Position numbers and translations under genes: made by a program | Shown: positions 8,651 to 16,850 of the stretch, piece by piece | Position numbering within the stretch: position 1 is the stretch's first letter | Layout of the letters: each line of letters starts with the position of its first letter | Assembly: GCF_014204795.1 (NCBI RefSeq) | Contig: NZ_JACHMB010000001.1 | Location: 5,344,501-5,408,500 of the forward strand | DNA from: Nonomuraea jabiensis | Lineage (GTDB): Bacteria; Actinomycetota; Actinomycetes; Streptosporangiales; Streptosporangiaceae | DNA: 64,000 nucleotides | Direction of reading: 5' to 3' | Notes under the pieces: generated by a model | Told to the model about the DNA's origin: nothing | The model's input: only the letters and a program-made list of their open reading frames with translations | Database searches by the model: none

Positions 8651-8974
8651 TCAGAGGGGCTGATAGAGCACGAAGACGTTTCCTGAGGGGTCGCGCAGCA
8701 CCGCCCGGATCTCATGCGGCCCCTTCTCGGGCTCCCGCACCACCTCGCCGCCGCGTGCCGTCAGCTCCCGCACGGCGTCCGCCACGTCGTCCACCTTGTA
8801 CGACGGCGCGACCGAAGCCGTGACGTGCTCGGCGGGCCCGGCCAGCGCCACGGTGAAACCGCCGCCGTCGAGCGCCGCGAACCTGTCGCCGTCCCTGAAC
8901 TTCACCGGCAGCCCGTAGAAGGCGATCGCCTCGTCCAGGTTCGCGACGGGGATGAGCACGTTGCCGAGCTTCAC
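8651..8974 (-). CDS. VOC-family (glyoxalase-like) small protein
   Basis: A 107-residue single VOC module beginning MKLGNVLIPVANLDEAIAFY and ending VLRDPSGNVFVLYQPL, the usual beta-alpha-beta-beta-beta signature. These proteins bind a divalent metal and act as isomerases, epimerases, dioxygenases or binding proteins. The GTG start at 8974 overlaps the upstream stop (GTGA). The E-x-x-x-x-x-x-H-E pattern near the C-terminus (P-E-K-G-P-H-E-I-R) could supply metal ligands. Being inside an acyl-CoA operon it may be a methylmalonyl-CoA epimerase-like or isomerase activity, but this is inference. Confidence 0.82.
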   Translation of the reverse strand: MKLGNVLIPVANLDEAIAFYGLPVKFRDGDRFAALDGGGFTVALAGPAEHVTASVAPSYKVDDVADAVRELTARGGEVVREPEKGPHEIRAVLRDPSGNVFVLYQPL

Positions 8975-9333
8975 GCGGGCCTCCAATGGGGGAGTTCGTC
9001 GATGAACGTCACGCGTACCGGCATGCCGACGCGTACCTCGCCGGGGGCGCAGCCCACCACGTGCCCGAACGCCCGCACGCCGGCCGGCAGGTCCACCCAG
9101 GCCATCACGTACGGCTCCCGGCCCCGGTAGGCGGGAGCGAACGAGCGGTGCACGACGGTGAAGGTGTGCACGACGCCCTCGCCCTCGACCGGCTCGAAGA
9201 CGAGCTCTCCGCCACCGCACCAGGGGCAGGCCGCCTCGGGGAGGTGGACGCGGCGGTCGCAGGACGTGCAGCGCTGGACGACCAGCTCGCCGCGCTGGCA
9301 GGCGGCCCAGTACGCAGAGGAGTCACCGCTCAT
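8971..9333 (-). CDS. Zn-ribbon/OB-fold protein (DUF35, acyl-CoA-associated)
   Basis: A 120-residue protein with a rubredoxin-like zinc ribbon (C-T-S-C at about 22-25 and C-P-W-C at about 36-39) followed by an OB fold (V-V-H-T-F-T-V-V-H-R). DUF35 proteins bind acyl-CoA and partner thiolase-like or hydratase/aldolase enzymes such as ChsH2-Ltp2. No thiolase is in this operon. The thiolase-like gene at 38174 is a plausible partner and carries a related operator. First gene of the leftward operon; the ATG lies about 9 nt from the predicted -10 element, so the transcript may be nearly leaderless. Confidence 0.88.
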   Translation of the reverse strand: MSGDSSAYWAACQRGELVVQRCTSCDRRVHLPEAACPWCGGGELVFEPVEGEGVVHTFTVVHRSFAPAYRGREPYVMAWVDLPAGVRAFGHVVGCAPGEVRVGMPVRVTFIDELPHWRPA

Positions 9334-9341
9334 CGCTTGCC

Positions 9342-9370
9342 AAGCTAGCGCACGCTTGGTTGCCTCACAA
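9342..9370 (-). promoter_or_regulatory. Promoter with embedded TetR-type operator for the DUF35 operon
   Basis: On the minus strand, TTGTGA (9370-9365), a 17-nt spacer and TAGCTT (9347-9342) form a good sigma-70-type promoter. Read on the plus strand, 9345-9359 is CTAGCGCACGCTTGG, which matches 13 of 15 positions of the ideal palindrome at 19436. It lies exactly between the -35 and -10 elements, the classical position for repression. Confidence 0.6.
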
Positions 9371-9408
9371 GGCCCCGTCTCTCCGAAGGACCCGGCCGAA
9401 GCGCGCCG

Positions 9409-11139
9409 CTAAAGGGGCGGCTCCTCCTCGGGCGTCGAAAGGAGCATCATGGGCTCCTCGGAGGCCTGGTCGGTGGGCTCGTCCGACGGCTGGGAGAGGG
9501 CTTCCTCCGACGGCGTGGGCGTCCCGGCGGCCGTCCTGCTGTGCTCCTCGCTGGGCGTGGGCGTGGGCGTCGGCGTCGGCGAGTGGGAAGTCGGCGTAGG
9601 CGTCGGGCAGGCGGGGCCGTCGACGGCGACCTCGCTCACCTGCGGCCCGTTCCCCGCCGCCGGCTCCGTCATCACCACGATCCCGACATACACCCGCTTC
9701 CCGCAGGAAACACCCCCAGGGTCGTGCGTGACGGCGCTGGCGTACGCCGTGCTCCCCCGTAAGGTCCGCGTCTCCTGCCGCACCGTCCGGGCCGCCCCGC
9801 CCTCCCCCTCCCGCCGCGTGTAGGAGATCCGCAGCCGCACGGGCCCCGTCCCGTCCGCCGAGACCCTGATCGTCCCCGCCGTGCCGCTCCACCCCACGAT
9901 GCCGGCGGCCCGCACCGCGGTCGGACGCGGCACCGAGGTCCCGCCCTGCCGCACCGTGGGAGGAGGGCTGGGGGGAGGGCTGGGAGGAGGGGAGACGGTA
10001 CGCGCGGGCGTGCTGCGCCGGGGAGCCGCGGACGTCCGGGTACGGGCGGGCGTGGCCGCGTCCACGGGCGCCGGCTCCGGCTCGCTCTGCGCCGTCTTGG
10101 GCGGCGGCATCAGGATCGTGCCCGGCCCGGGAGGCAGGCGCCCGCCCGACATCATGAGCGAGATCGCCACGGCGACCACCGTCGCCCCGGCCACCCACAG
10201 GTGCGGTGGCAGCCGGGGTATGCGGTCGCGGATCGTGCGGCCGGCTCCGGAGGCCCGTTCGGTCCTGGCCAGCGGGAAGCGCAGGGCCAGGAGCGTGGCC
10301 AGCTCGCCCAGGTGCCGCCGCCCGCGCTTCTCCCAGTCCGGGCCGTACCCGGCGACCGCGTCCTCCTCCAGCTCCGCCGCGAACTGCCTGGCCGAGGCGT
10401 ACCTGGTCGCCGGGTCCTTGGCCATCCCGCGCCTGAGCAGGTCGCGCAGCGAGTCGGGCGCGACCTCCAGCGGCACCGGCTCCGCCAGGTGCCTGTCCCG
10501 CACGGCCGGGACGTCCAGCGCCCCGTCCTCCTTGACGGCCCGGTACGGGGGCCGCCCCCTGACCGCCTCGAACAGCACGCACGCCGCCGCGTACACGTCC
10601 GCCGGCGGCCCCGCCCTGCCCTGCGTCCACAGCTCGGGCGACATGTACTCGGGGCTGCCCGCGGGCACGTCCGGCTCCTCCGCGTGCACGACCACGCCGA
10701 AGTCCGCCAGCTTGCTGGTGCCGTCGGCCTGGACCAGGATGTTCTCCGGATTGACGTCGCGGTGCGGCACCCCGCGCTCGTGCGCGGCGGCCAGGGCCAG
10801 CAGCGTGCTCTTCAGCACGGTGAGGGCGGCCTCCGGGCTGATCCCGCGGTGCTCGGCCAGCAGCGTACGCAGCGACACGCCGTCCACCAGCTCCATGACG
10901 ACGGCCGCCCTGGTGGGGGTCTCGACGTACTCGTAGAGCCGGACCACGTTGGGGTCGTCGATCTCCACGAGCTCGTGGGTGTCCGACCGGAAGCGGTCCA
11001 TGAACTCGGCGTCCCTGCGCAGGGTGGCGTTCAGGTACTTGATCGCCACGTAGGCGCCCGTCTGCTGGTAGGTGGCGAGGAACACGCGGCCGGTACGGCC
11101 GGCGCCGAGCTGGCGTACTTCACGGTAACCAGGGACCAA
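9409..11139 (-). CDS. Transmembrane Ser/Thr protein kinase (PknB-like family)
   Basis: A 576-residue receptor-like Hanks-type kinase. The Gly-loop is L-G-A-G-R-T-G-R-V, the ATP Lys is K34, the catalytic loop is H-R-D-V-N-P-E-N (126-133), D-F-G is at 146-148 and the activation-loop end is S-P-E-Y-M-S-P-E. One membrane helix (about 302-320) is followed by a Pro/Thr-rich extracellular stalk, a small beta-rich domain with two Cys, and a second Pro/Thr/Glu-rich tail. The usual Lys two residues after the catalytic Asp is Asn130, which is uncommon. The start is TTG at 11139: an in-frame TGA lies 15 nt upstream, the nearby ATG is out of frame, and GGGGG stands 6 nt before. Confidence 0.9.
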   Translation of the reverse strand: MVPGYREVRQLGAGRTGRVFLATYQQTGAYVAIKYLNATLRRDAEFMDRFRSDTHELVEIDDPNVVRLYEYVETPTRAAVVMELVDGVSLRTLLAEHRGISPEAALTVLKSTLLALAAAHERGVPHRDVNPENILVQADGTSKLADFGVVVHAEEPDVPAGSPEYMSPELWTQGRAGPPADVYAAACVLFEAVRGRPPYRAVKEDGALDVPAVRDRHLAEPVPLEVAPDSLRDLLRRGMAKDPATRYASARQFAAELEEDAVAGYGPDWEKRGRRHLGELATLLALRFPLARTERASGAGRTIRDRIPRLPPHLWVAGATVVAVAISLMMSGGRLPPGPGTILMPPPKTAQSEPEPAPVDAATPARTRTSAAPRRSTPARTVSPPPSPPPSPPPTVRQGGTSVPRPTAVRAAGIVGWSGTAGTIRVSADGTGPVRLRISYTRREGEGGAARTVRQETRTLRGSTAYASAVTHDPGGVSCGKRVYVGIVVMTEPAAGNGPQVSEVAVDGPACPTPTPTSHSPTPTPTPTPSEEHSRTAAGTPTPSEEALSQPSDEPTDQASEEPMMLLSTPEEEPPL

Positions 11140-11269
11140 GTCGAACCCCCATCAGCGGCCGTCATCGATTCGACGGTCTCACCCGGGGTTCGGGTTGTCA
11201 CGACTGGAGATATTTCGCCGGGCGTTAATCCGAAATAACCCTGTGTCGCGGGTGATATGCTGAGGCGTC

Positions 11270-11285
11270 CCAAGCAAGCGCTCGG
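11270..11285. promoter_or_regulatory. TetR-type operator before the isochorismatase-like gene
   Basis: CCAAGCAAGCGCTCGG matches 14 of 16 positions of the reverse complement of the ideal palindrome at 19436. It sits 22 nt before the start of the gene at 11307, where a bound repressor would block transcription. The 168-bp gap between the kinase and this gene otherwise shows only a weak TATGCT at 11256. Confidence 0.6.
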
Positions 11286-11306
11286 CTAAATCTACGGAGG
11301 TCGCCC

Positions 11307-11897
11307 GTGGAGCGCGTGGCCCTGCTGGTGATGGAGATGCAAAGGGGCGTCGTTGGCGATCTCACGAAATTTCCGGATCTGGTGGCGGCCTGTGGGCGGC
11401 ACGACGTCGTCGCCAACGCCGCCCGCCTCCTCCACACGGCCAGGTCGGCCGGGCTCCCGGTGATCCACTGCACGGCGGCCTTCCGCCCCGACCGGTCCGG
11501 CTCCCACACCGGCAACTGCCCGTTCATCGTCTCCCTGCTCAAGGACCCCGGCCACATGCTGGAGGGCACGGCCGCCACCGAGGTCCTCCCGGAGCTGTGG
11601 GACGGCGGCGACCTGGAGAGCCGGCGCCACCACGGCTTCTCCCCGTTCACCGGCACCTCGCTCGACATGACGCTGCGCTCCCTGGGCGTCTCCCACGTGG
11701 TCGCGCTGGGGGTCTCGCTCAACCTCGGCATCCCCGGGCTCGCGCTGGAGGCGGTCAACCTGGGCTACCGGGTGACCGTGGTCAGGGACGCGGTGGCGGG
11801 CATCCCGGAGGAGTACGCGCAGGCCGTACTGAGACACACGATCAGCCTCCTCGCCACCCGCGCCACCACCGCCGACCTGATCGAGGAGTGGAAGTGA
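11307..11897 (+). CDS. Isochorismatase-fold protein lacking the usual catalytic triad
   Basis: A 196-residue alpha/beta protein of the cysteine hydrolase (isochorismatase-like) family, recognisable from VALLVMEMQRG, VIHCTAAFRPD, F-S-P-F-T-G-T-S-L-D and the strand V-V-A-L-G-V-S-L-N-L. Active members use Asp, Lys and Cys. Here these positions appear as E10, R106/R107 and G141 (G-V-S-L-N-L-G-I, normally G-V-x-x-N-x-C-V), so normal Cys-dependent hydrolysis looks impossible. A binding role or a different reaction is likely. GTG start with GGAGG 7 nt upstream. First of two co-transcribed genes; the stop overlaps the SDR start. Confidence 0.82.
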   Translation: MERVALLVMEMQRGVVGDLTKFPDLVAACGRHDVVANAARLLHTARSAGLPVIHCTAAFRPDRSGSHTGNCPFIVSLLKDPGHMLEGTAATEVLPELWDGGDLESRRHHGFSPFTGTSLDMTLRSLGVSHVVALGVSLNLGIPGLALEAVNLGYRVTVVRDAVAGIPEEYAQAVLRHTISLLATRATTADLIEEWK

Positions 11898-12634
11898 TGG
11901 ACGGGCTGCGCCTGGACGGGCGCGTCGCGGTGGTCACCGGGGCAGCGGGCGCGATCGGCGCGGCCATCGCCACGGACCTGACCGCGCTGGGCGCGGAGGT
12001 CGTCGTCGCCGACGTGGACCTGCCGAACGCGGAGAAGGTGGCCTCCGGCCTGCCCGGCGCGCGGGCGCTGCCCGTGGACCTGACCTCGCCGGAGTCCGTC
12101 GCGGAGTTCGGCGGCGCCGTGGGGCCCGTGGACATCCTGGTGCACAACGCCGGGGTGTCGATCGTGGAGCCGTTCACCGAGAGCGACCCGGCGAACTGGG
12201 ACCTCATGTGGCAGGTCAACCTGCGCGGGCCCATGCTGCTCACCAAGCTGCTGCTGCCCGGGATGGCGGCCAGGGGGCGGGGGCGGCTGGTGTTCATCTC
12301 CTCGGACGGCGCCAGGGCGGGGTCGGGCGGCGAGGGTGCGTACGCGGCGACCAAGGCGGGGCTGTTCGGCCTGGCCAAGACGCTCGCCCGGGAGGCCGCC
12401 AAGGCGCACGTCACCTCCAACGTGGTCTGCCCCGGCCCCACGGACACGCCGATGCTCCGCCGGGTGTCGGCGGCCGAGCCGGGGCTGGTGGACAAGATCG
12501 CGCGGGGCATCCCGCTGCGCCGCCTCGGCACGCCCGCCGACGTGGCGGGGCTGGTGGCCTACCTCTGTACGGATCGCGCCGCGTACATCACCGGGCAGAC
12601 GCTGTCGGTGAGCGGCGGCGTGACCATGCAGTGA
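11897..12634 (+). CDS. SDR-family oxidoreductase
   Basis: A 245-residue classical SDR with T-G-A-A-G-A-I-G, H-N-A-G-V, the catalytic Ser in F-I-S-S-D, A-Y-A-A-T-K and a C-P-G-P-T-D-T-P loop. V-A-D-V-D after beta-2 suggests NAD(H). The ATG at 11897 overlaps the preceding TGA (TGATG), so it is coupled to the isochorismatase-like gene. A GTG one codon earlier is equally possible. Probably a hydroxyacyl or alcohol dehydrogenase step of the acyl-CoA regulon. Confidence 0.92.
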   Translation: MDGLRLDGRVAVVTGAAGAIGAAIATDLTALGAEVVVADVDLPNAEKVASGLPGARALPVDLTSPESVAEFGGAVGPVDILVHNAGVSIVEPFTESDPANWDLMWQVNLRGPMLLTKLLLPGMAARGRGRLVFISSDGARAGSGGEGAYAATKAGLFGLAKTLAREAAKAHVTSNVVCPGPTDTPMLRRVSAAEPGLVDKIARGIPLRRLGTPADVAGLVAYLCTDRAAYITGQTLSVSGGVTMQ

Positions 12635-12652
12635 GCGGCGGTCATGCGGCGG

Positions 12653-13846
12653 TCAGAGCGAGTCATAGACGGCCTGCACCAGGCGCAGGCCGCGCATGTT
12701 GCCGGAGACGGCGTTGGCCATCTTGTTCATGACGTAGCCGATGCCCAGGCCGCGTTCCGGATCGCCGATGCCGAGGGAGCCGCCCAGCCCCGAGTGGCCG
12801 AACGTGGTCGCGGACGGCATCGGGAACGTCATCGACGGCCGCATGTAACCCAGGCCGAACGACGTGTCCAGGAAGAGGATGCGGTCGGGGCCGTCCACGC
12901 GGGGGCGTACGGCGTCGCGCAGCGTCTCGGGGCGCAGCAGGTCGCCCGCGATCAGCGACCGGTAGAACCCGGCCAGCCCCCTGGCCGTGGTGACGACCCC
13001 GGCGGCGGGCCAGCCGGCGCGCAGGATGTCGGGGTGGTTCGCGCCGCCTTTGAGCCGGTGCATGCCGGGATTGCCGAGCGCCCGGTTCATGAGGCTGTGC
13101 GGATCGAGCGCGGCCTTGGCCATCTCGGCCACCACGGTCGGCACGGCTTTCTCGGCCTCACCCTGCTCCTCGGTCTCGGCCTGCCCCTCGGTGGCCGCCG
13201 GGCCTGCGCCCGTTTGTGGGCGTTCGCCGGCTTGGAGGCGGGCCGTACGGGCGATCACCGAGTCCGGCGCGCCCACCCACAGCTCCAGCCCCAGCGGCCC
13301 GGCGATCTCGGCGGACACCAGCTCGCCGACCGACTTGCCGGTCACGCGCCTGACCACCTCGCCCACCAGGAACCCGTACGACAGCGCGTGATACCCGTGC
13401 GCCGACCCCGGCTCCCACAGCGGCGCCTGACCGGCGAGCCGGGCGGCGATGGCCGCCAGGTCCCCGAACTCCTCCACCGGCACCGGCTCCTCCACCACCG
13501 GCAGCCCGCTCTGGTGCGTGAGCAGGTGCTCGACGGTGATCGCCCCCTTGCCCCGGGCCGCGAACTCCGGCCACACGTCCGCGACGGCCCCCCGGACGTC
13601 CACCAGCCCCCGCTCGGCGAGCTGCAGCAGCACGGTGGCGGTGATCGCCTTGGTGCAGGAGTAGGCGAAGGCGGGCGTGCCGTGCTCCCACGGCCGGCCC
13701 GTGTGCCGGTCGGCGACGCCGCCCCACAGGTCCACGACCAGCTCGCCGTCCAGGTGGACGGCGAAGGCGGCACCCAGCTCCGCCCCGTCGGCGAGCTGGC
13801 GCTCGAACACCTCGCGCACGCGGGAGAAGCGCGGATCGCAGTACAT
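12653..13846 (-). CDS. Serine hydrolase of the beta-lactamase/EstB family
   Basis: A 397-residue penicillin-binding-protein-fold hydrolase. S-C-T-K (about residue 70) is the S-x-x-K nucleophile motif, a Tyr in H-A-L-S-Y-G-F serves as second motif, and H-S-G-L-G-G is the third. EstB-like enzymes of this kind hydrolyse esters or short amides; there is no signal peptide, so it acts in the cytoplasm. An insert rich in Gly/Glu (TGAGPAATEGQAETEEQGEA) is a probable disordered loop. GGAGG lies 5 nt before the ATG. Divergent from the cyclase-family gene, sharing the operator at 13862. Confidence 0.88.
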   Translation of the reverse strand: MYCDPRFSRVREVFERQLADGAELGAAFAVHLDGELVVDLWGGVADRHTGRPWEHGTPAFAYSCTKAITATVLLQLAERGLVDVRGAVADVWPEFAARGKGAITVEHLLTHQSGLPVVEEPVPVEEFGDLAAIAARLAGQAPLWEPGSAHGYHALSYGFLVGEVVRRVTGKSVGELVSAEIAGPLGLELWVGAPDSVIARTARLQAGERPQTGAGPAATEGQAETEEQGEAEKAVPTVVAEMAKAALDPHSLMNRALGNPGMHRLKGGANHPDILRAGWPAAGVVTTARGLAGFYRSLIAGDLLRPETLRDAVRPRVDGPDRILFLDTSFGLGYMRPSMTFPMPSATTFGHSGLGGSLGIGDPERGLGIGYVMNKMANAVSGNMRGLRLVQAVYDSL

Positions 13847-13861
13847 CAGACCTCCGGGAAA

Positions 13862-13877
13862 GGAAGCGCTTACTTGG
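13862..13877. promoter_or_regulatory. TetR-type operator between serine hydrolase and cyclase-family genes
   Basis: GGAAGCGCTTACTTGG matches 12 of 16 positions of the palindrome at 19436. It lies in the short divergent gap and overlaps the proposed TTG start at 13874, so one bound repressor could act on both genes. Confidence 0.5.
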
Positions 13878-14782
13878 TTCACGAGCCTAACAACTGGGGA
13901 CGATTCGGCCCAGACGATCAGCGCGGCACTCTCAACCTCCTCACCCCGGCCGTGGTGCTCGACGCCCTGCGCAGCGCCACCACGGGCGAGGTGCTGAGCC
14001 TGGCCATGCCGATCAGGGGCGCCACCTCCTCGCCCGCCCCCACGACGGTGCCGCACCTGCCGGGCCGCCCGCTGCCGCAGCACTTCATGTCCGTGGACGG
14101 CGGCGACTACGCGGCCGGCGCCCGCGCGATCGGGGAGGGCCTGTACGTGGCCGACGACGCGCTGGTCGTCAGCCATCACGGCACCACGACCCATATGGAC
14201 GCGCTGTGCCACATGTGGTCGGGCGACGAGCTCTACAACGGCCACCCGGCGGCCCGGGTCCGCTCCTACGGGGCGACCAGGTGCGGCATCGAGCAGGTGG
14301 GCGGCGTGGTGGCCAGGGGAGTGCTGTTCGACGTGCCGCGGCGCCTCGGCCTCGACCACCTGCCCGCCGACTTCCGGATCCCGGCCGAGCTGCTGGCCGA
14401 GATCGCCACGCCGCGGCCGGGGGACGCCGCCGTGATCCGTACCGGATGGCCCGCGGTGTGGGGGCGCTCGCGCGAGGAGTACTGGTCGGGCCAGCCCGGG
14501 CTGTCGGCGGAGGCGGGCCGCTGGCTCGCGGCGCACGACGTGTCCGTGGTGGCCTCGGACAACGCGGCCATCGGCGGGCTCAACGCCCGCGGCCTCGCCG
14601 ACGAGGGCCTCGCCGACGACCTGCACCTCATCCTGCTGCACCGGCACGGCGTCCACCTGATCGAGATGCTGTGGCTGGAGGAGCTGGGGGAGAGGGGGTG
14701 TACGGAGTTCGTGTTCGTGGTGGCGCCGCTCAGGATCGAGGGCGGGACGGGCAGCCCGGTGACCCCGCTGGCCATCCTCTGA
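13874..14782 (+). CDS. Cyclase-family metal-dependent hydrolase (kynurenine formamidase-like)
   Basis: A 302-residue protein starting MVHEPNNWGRFGPDDQRGTL, which is the family's N-terminus. It carries the metal-site segment S-H-H-G-T-T-T-H-M-D-A-L-C-H (family pattern H-x-G-T-H-x-D-x-x-x-H). Such enzymes hydrolyse cyclic amides/esters or formyl-kynurenine with Zn or Mn. The start is taken as TTG at 13874, with AAAGGAAG 8 nt before. No ATG or GTG upstream restores the conserved beginning without running into the divergent gene. Confidence 0.85.
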   Translation: MVHEPNNWGRFGPDDQRGTLNLLTPAVVLDALRSATTGEVLSLAMPIRGATSSPAPTTVPHLPGRPLPQHFMSVDGGDYAAGARAIGEGLYVADDALVVSHHGTTTHMDALCHMWSGDELYNGHPAARVRSYGATRCGIEQVGGVVARGVLFDVPRRLGLDHLPADFRIPAELLAEIATPRPGDAAVIRTGWPAVWGRSREEYWSGQPGLSAEAGRWLAAHDVSVVASDNAAIGGLNARGLADEGLADDLHLILLHRHGVHLIEMLWLEELGERGCTEFVFVVAPLRIEGGTGSPVTPLAIL

Positions 14783-14809
14783 ACGGCCGCGACCAGGCCC
14801 TGGAACGCC

Positions 14810-15970
14810 TCAGTCGATAGTCGGCCACGTCACTGGCAGGCACCGCACCCCGTACACCGAGGCGTCGTGCTTCAGCGGCACCTCGGCGGCGGGGACGGCC
14901 AGCCGCAGGCCGGGGAAGCGCTCGAACAGCGCCCGGTAGCCGATGCGCAGCTCGTTCCTGGCAAGCTGCTGCCCCAGGCACTGGTGCACGCCGTGGCCGA
15001 ACGCCAGATGCCGCCGCGCGTCCGCCCGGTCCAGCCTGAGCACGTCCGGATCCTCGAACACCGCGCCGTCTCGGTTGATCACGGGCAGGGACAGGGCGAC
15101 CGTCTCGCCCTTCCTGACCAGCTCGCCCGCCACCTCCACGTCCTCCAGCGCCGCCCTGGACGGCGCCCCCTGGTGCAGGATCGACAGCCACCGCAGCAGC
15201 TCCTCCACCGCCGCCTCCACTGGGCCCTCCTCGAACGGCAGTCCCTCCTTCAGCAGCGCGAACACGCCCAGGGCCAGCATGTTCGCGGTGGTCTCGTGGC
15301 CCGCCACGAGCAGGATCAGCGCGACGTAGGTCAGCTCCTCGTCCGTCAGCTCGCCGGTCAGGCCGCTGATCAGGTCGTCGCCCGGCTCGACCCGCTTGCG
15401 GCGTACCAGCTCGCCGAGGTACGCGGTGAGGTCCGCCGTCGCCTGCGCGCCGTCCCCGTCCGGGGCGACGAGGGCGGCGCTGCGGTCCTGGAAGAAGTCG
15501 TGGTCGGCGTACGGGACGCCGAGCAGCTCGCAGATGACCAGCGACGGGATCGGCAGGGCGTAGGCCGTCACCAGATCGACCGGCGGGCCCGCCTTGGCCA
15601 TGGCGTCGAGATGGTCGGCCGCGATCTGCTCGATGCGCGGCTCCAGCAGGCGCATCCTGCGCAGCGTGAACTGCCCGGTGAGCAGGCGGCGGTAGCGCGT
15701 GTGCTCGGGCGGGTCGGTGGCGGCGAAGAACCCCGGCGGGGCGGGCCGGGCGGGACCGCCGGGCCGCGCGACGTGCATGGCGGTGTGCTTGAGCTCCTGC
15801 CTGGCGCTGAACCTCGGGTCGCCCAGCACGGTACGGGCCGCCGCCATCGTCGTGGCCAGCCAGCCCAGGTGCCCGTCGGCCATCTCCAGCCGGGCCATCG
15901 GCGGCAGGCCGCGTAGCCCTGCGGGCGGGTCGAAGGGGCACTCCTGGTTGCGTTCGATGGGAAGTCGCAT
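14810..15970 (-). CDS. Cytochrome P450 (bacterial class I type)
   Basis: A 386-residue haem monooxygenase. It shows A-G-H-E-T-T in helix I (223-228), E-x-x-R at 257-260 and the haem loop F-G-H-G-V-H-Q-C-L-G with Cys331 as axial ligand. The length is normal for soluble CYP105/107-like enzymes. No ferredoxin gene is adjacent, so electron partners must be elsewhere. It is divergent from a TetR gene with an 18-bp palindrome between them, so it is probably repressed by that TetR. Confidence 0.94.
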   Translation of the reverse strand: MRLPIERNQECPFDPPAGLRGLPPMARLEMADGHLGWLATTMAAARTVLGDPRFSARQELKHTAMHVARPGGPARPAPPGFFAATDPPEHTRYRRLLTGQFTLRRMRLLEPRIEQIAADHLDAMAKAGPPVDLVTAYALPIPSLVICELLGVPYADHDFFQDRSAALVAPDGDGAQATADLTAYLGELVRRKRVEPGDDLISGLTGELTDEELTYVALILLVAGHETTANMLALGVFALLKEGLPFEEGPVEAAVEELLRWLSILHQGAPSRAALEDVEVAGELVRKGETVALSLPVINRDGAVFEDPDVLRLDRADARRHLAFGHGVHQCLGQQLARNELRIGYRALFERFPGLRLAVPAAEVPLKHDASVYGVRCLPVTWPTID

Positions 15971-15974
15971 GATT

Positions 15975-15992
15975 TTGAGAGTAGACTCTCAA
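15975..15992. promoter_or_regulatory. Operator of the P450/TetR divergent pair
   Basis: TTGAGAGTAGACTCTCAA is a perfect palindrome (8-bp arms, 2-bp centre) starting 5 bp upstream of the P450 start. A third half-site (AAGAGTT) follows at 15995, making a second overlapping inverted repeat ACTCT...AGAGT (15985-16000). This is typical of TetR autoregulation. Confidence 0.7.
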
Positions 15993-16068
15993 TTAAGAGT
16001 TGTATAGCTATTCGTGGTCTTCTCCTGCGACTGGACTCTGGGGGCCGGACATCGGAGAATTGCCAGTC

Positions 16069-16653
16069 ATGAGCGATCGACCGGGCCTGCGCGAGCGGAA
16101 GAAGGCCAAGACCAGGGCGCTGATCCAGAAGGAGGCGCTGCGGCTCTTCCGGGAGCGGGGGTACGCCGCGACGACGGTCGAGCAGATCGCGGAGGCGGCC
16201 GAAGTGGCGCCGAGCACCGTCTTCCGCTACTTCGCCACCAAAGAGGACCTGGTGCTGGTCGACCAGTTCCCGCCCTTCATGGAAGCCCTCCAGTCGGTCC
16301 CCGCCCACCTCAAGCCGGTGCCGGCGGTGCGGGCCGCGATGCGGGCGGTGCTGGCCGGGCAGACGGCGGAGGAGTTCGCCGAGAGCGTGGAGCGGGAGAA
16401 GCTCATGTTCACGGTGCCCGAGCTGTGGGCGGCCAGCCTGGACAACATCAGCGGCGTGGTCAGAACCATGCACGAGCAACTGGCGGCCAGGGAGGGGCGA
16501 GCGGCGGATGATCCGGAGTTGCGCAATGTCACGGGGGCGATCGTGGGGGTGTTGATGGCGGTATGGCTTGACTTGGTAAAGGATCCGACTTTGGACGCTG
16601 CCGCCGAACTCGACCAGGCCCTGGCCCACCTGGAAGCAGGCCTCCCCCTATAG
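16069..16653 (+). CDS. TetR-family transcriptional regulator
   Basis: A 194-residue TetR. The N-terminal DNA-binding domain has G-L-R-E-R-K-K-A-K-T-R, TVEQIAEAAEVAPSTVFRYF and a K-E-D-L helix. The C-terminal part is the usual variable ligand domain. The ATG at 16069 starts the typical short basic leader; the frame is open upstream but lacks family resemblance. Likely autoregulator and repressor of the adjacent P450, sensing its substrate or product. Confidence 0.9.
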   Translation: MSDRPGLRERKKAKTRALIQKEALRLFRERGYAATTVEQIAEAAEVAPSTVFRYFATKEDLVLVDQFPPFMEALQSVPAHLKPVPAVRAAMRAVLAGQTAEEFAESVEREKLMFTVPELWAASLDNISGVVRTMHEQLAAREGRAADDPELRNVTGAIVGVLMAVWLDLVKDPTLDAAAELDQALAHLEAGLPL

Positions 16654-16698
16654 CCCCCACCTGCCCCTCACACGCCCACGCGCCCACCACCCTCGCAG

Positions 16699-16796
16699 GC
16701 CCGTCCACCCGCGCCCGTCCACCCGCGCCCGTCCACCCGCGCCCGTCCACCCGCGCCCGTCCACCCGCGCCCGTCCACCCGCTCCCGTCCACCCGC
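16699..16796. repeat. 14-bp tandem repeat, seven units
   Basis: Unit GCCCGTCCACCCGC repeated seven times; only the seventh varies at its first base. It lies in the 197-bp gap between two converging genes (stops at 16653 and 16851). The repeat length is not a multiple of three and no gene runs through it. Confidence 0.9.
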
Positions 16797-16850
16797 TCCC
16801 ATGCGCTCGCGTCCGTTCGGTCGTTGGGTGGCCGTGGCAGGCTGGGGTGG

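Noticed and set aside
16699..16796. CRISPR array
   Set aside because: Units are contiguous 14-mers without spacers; no cas gene nearby. The 13-, 19-, 39- and 61-bp arrays were rejected for the same reason.
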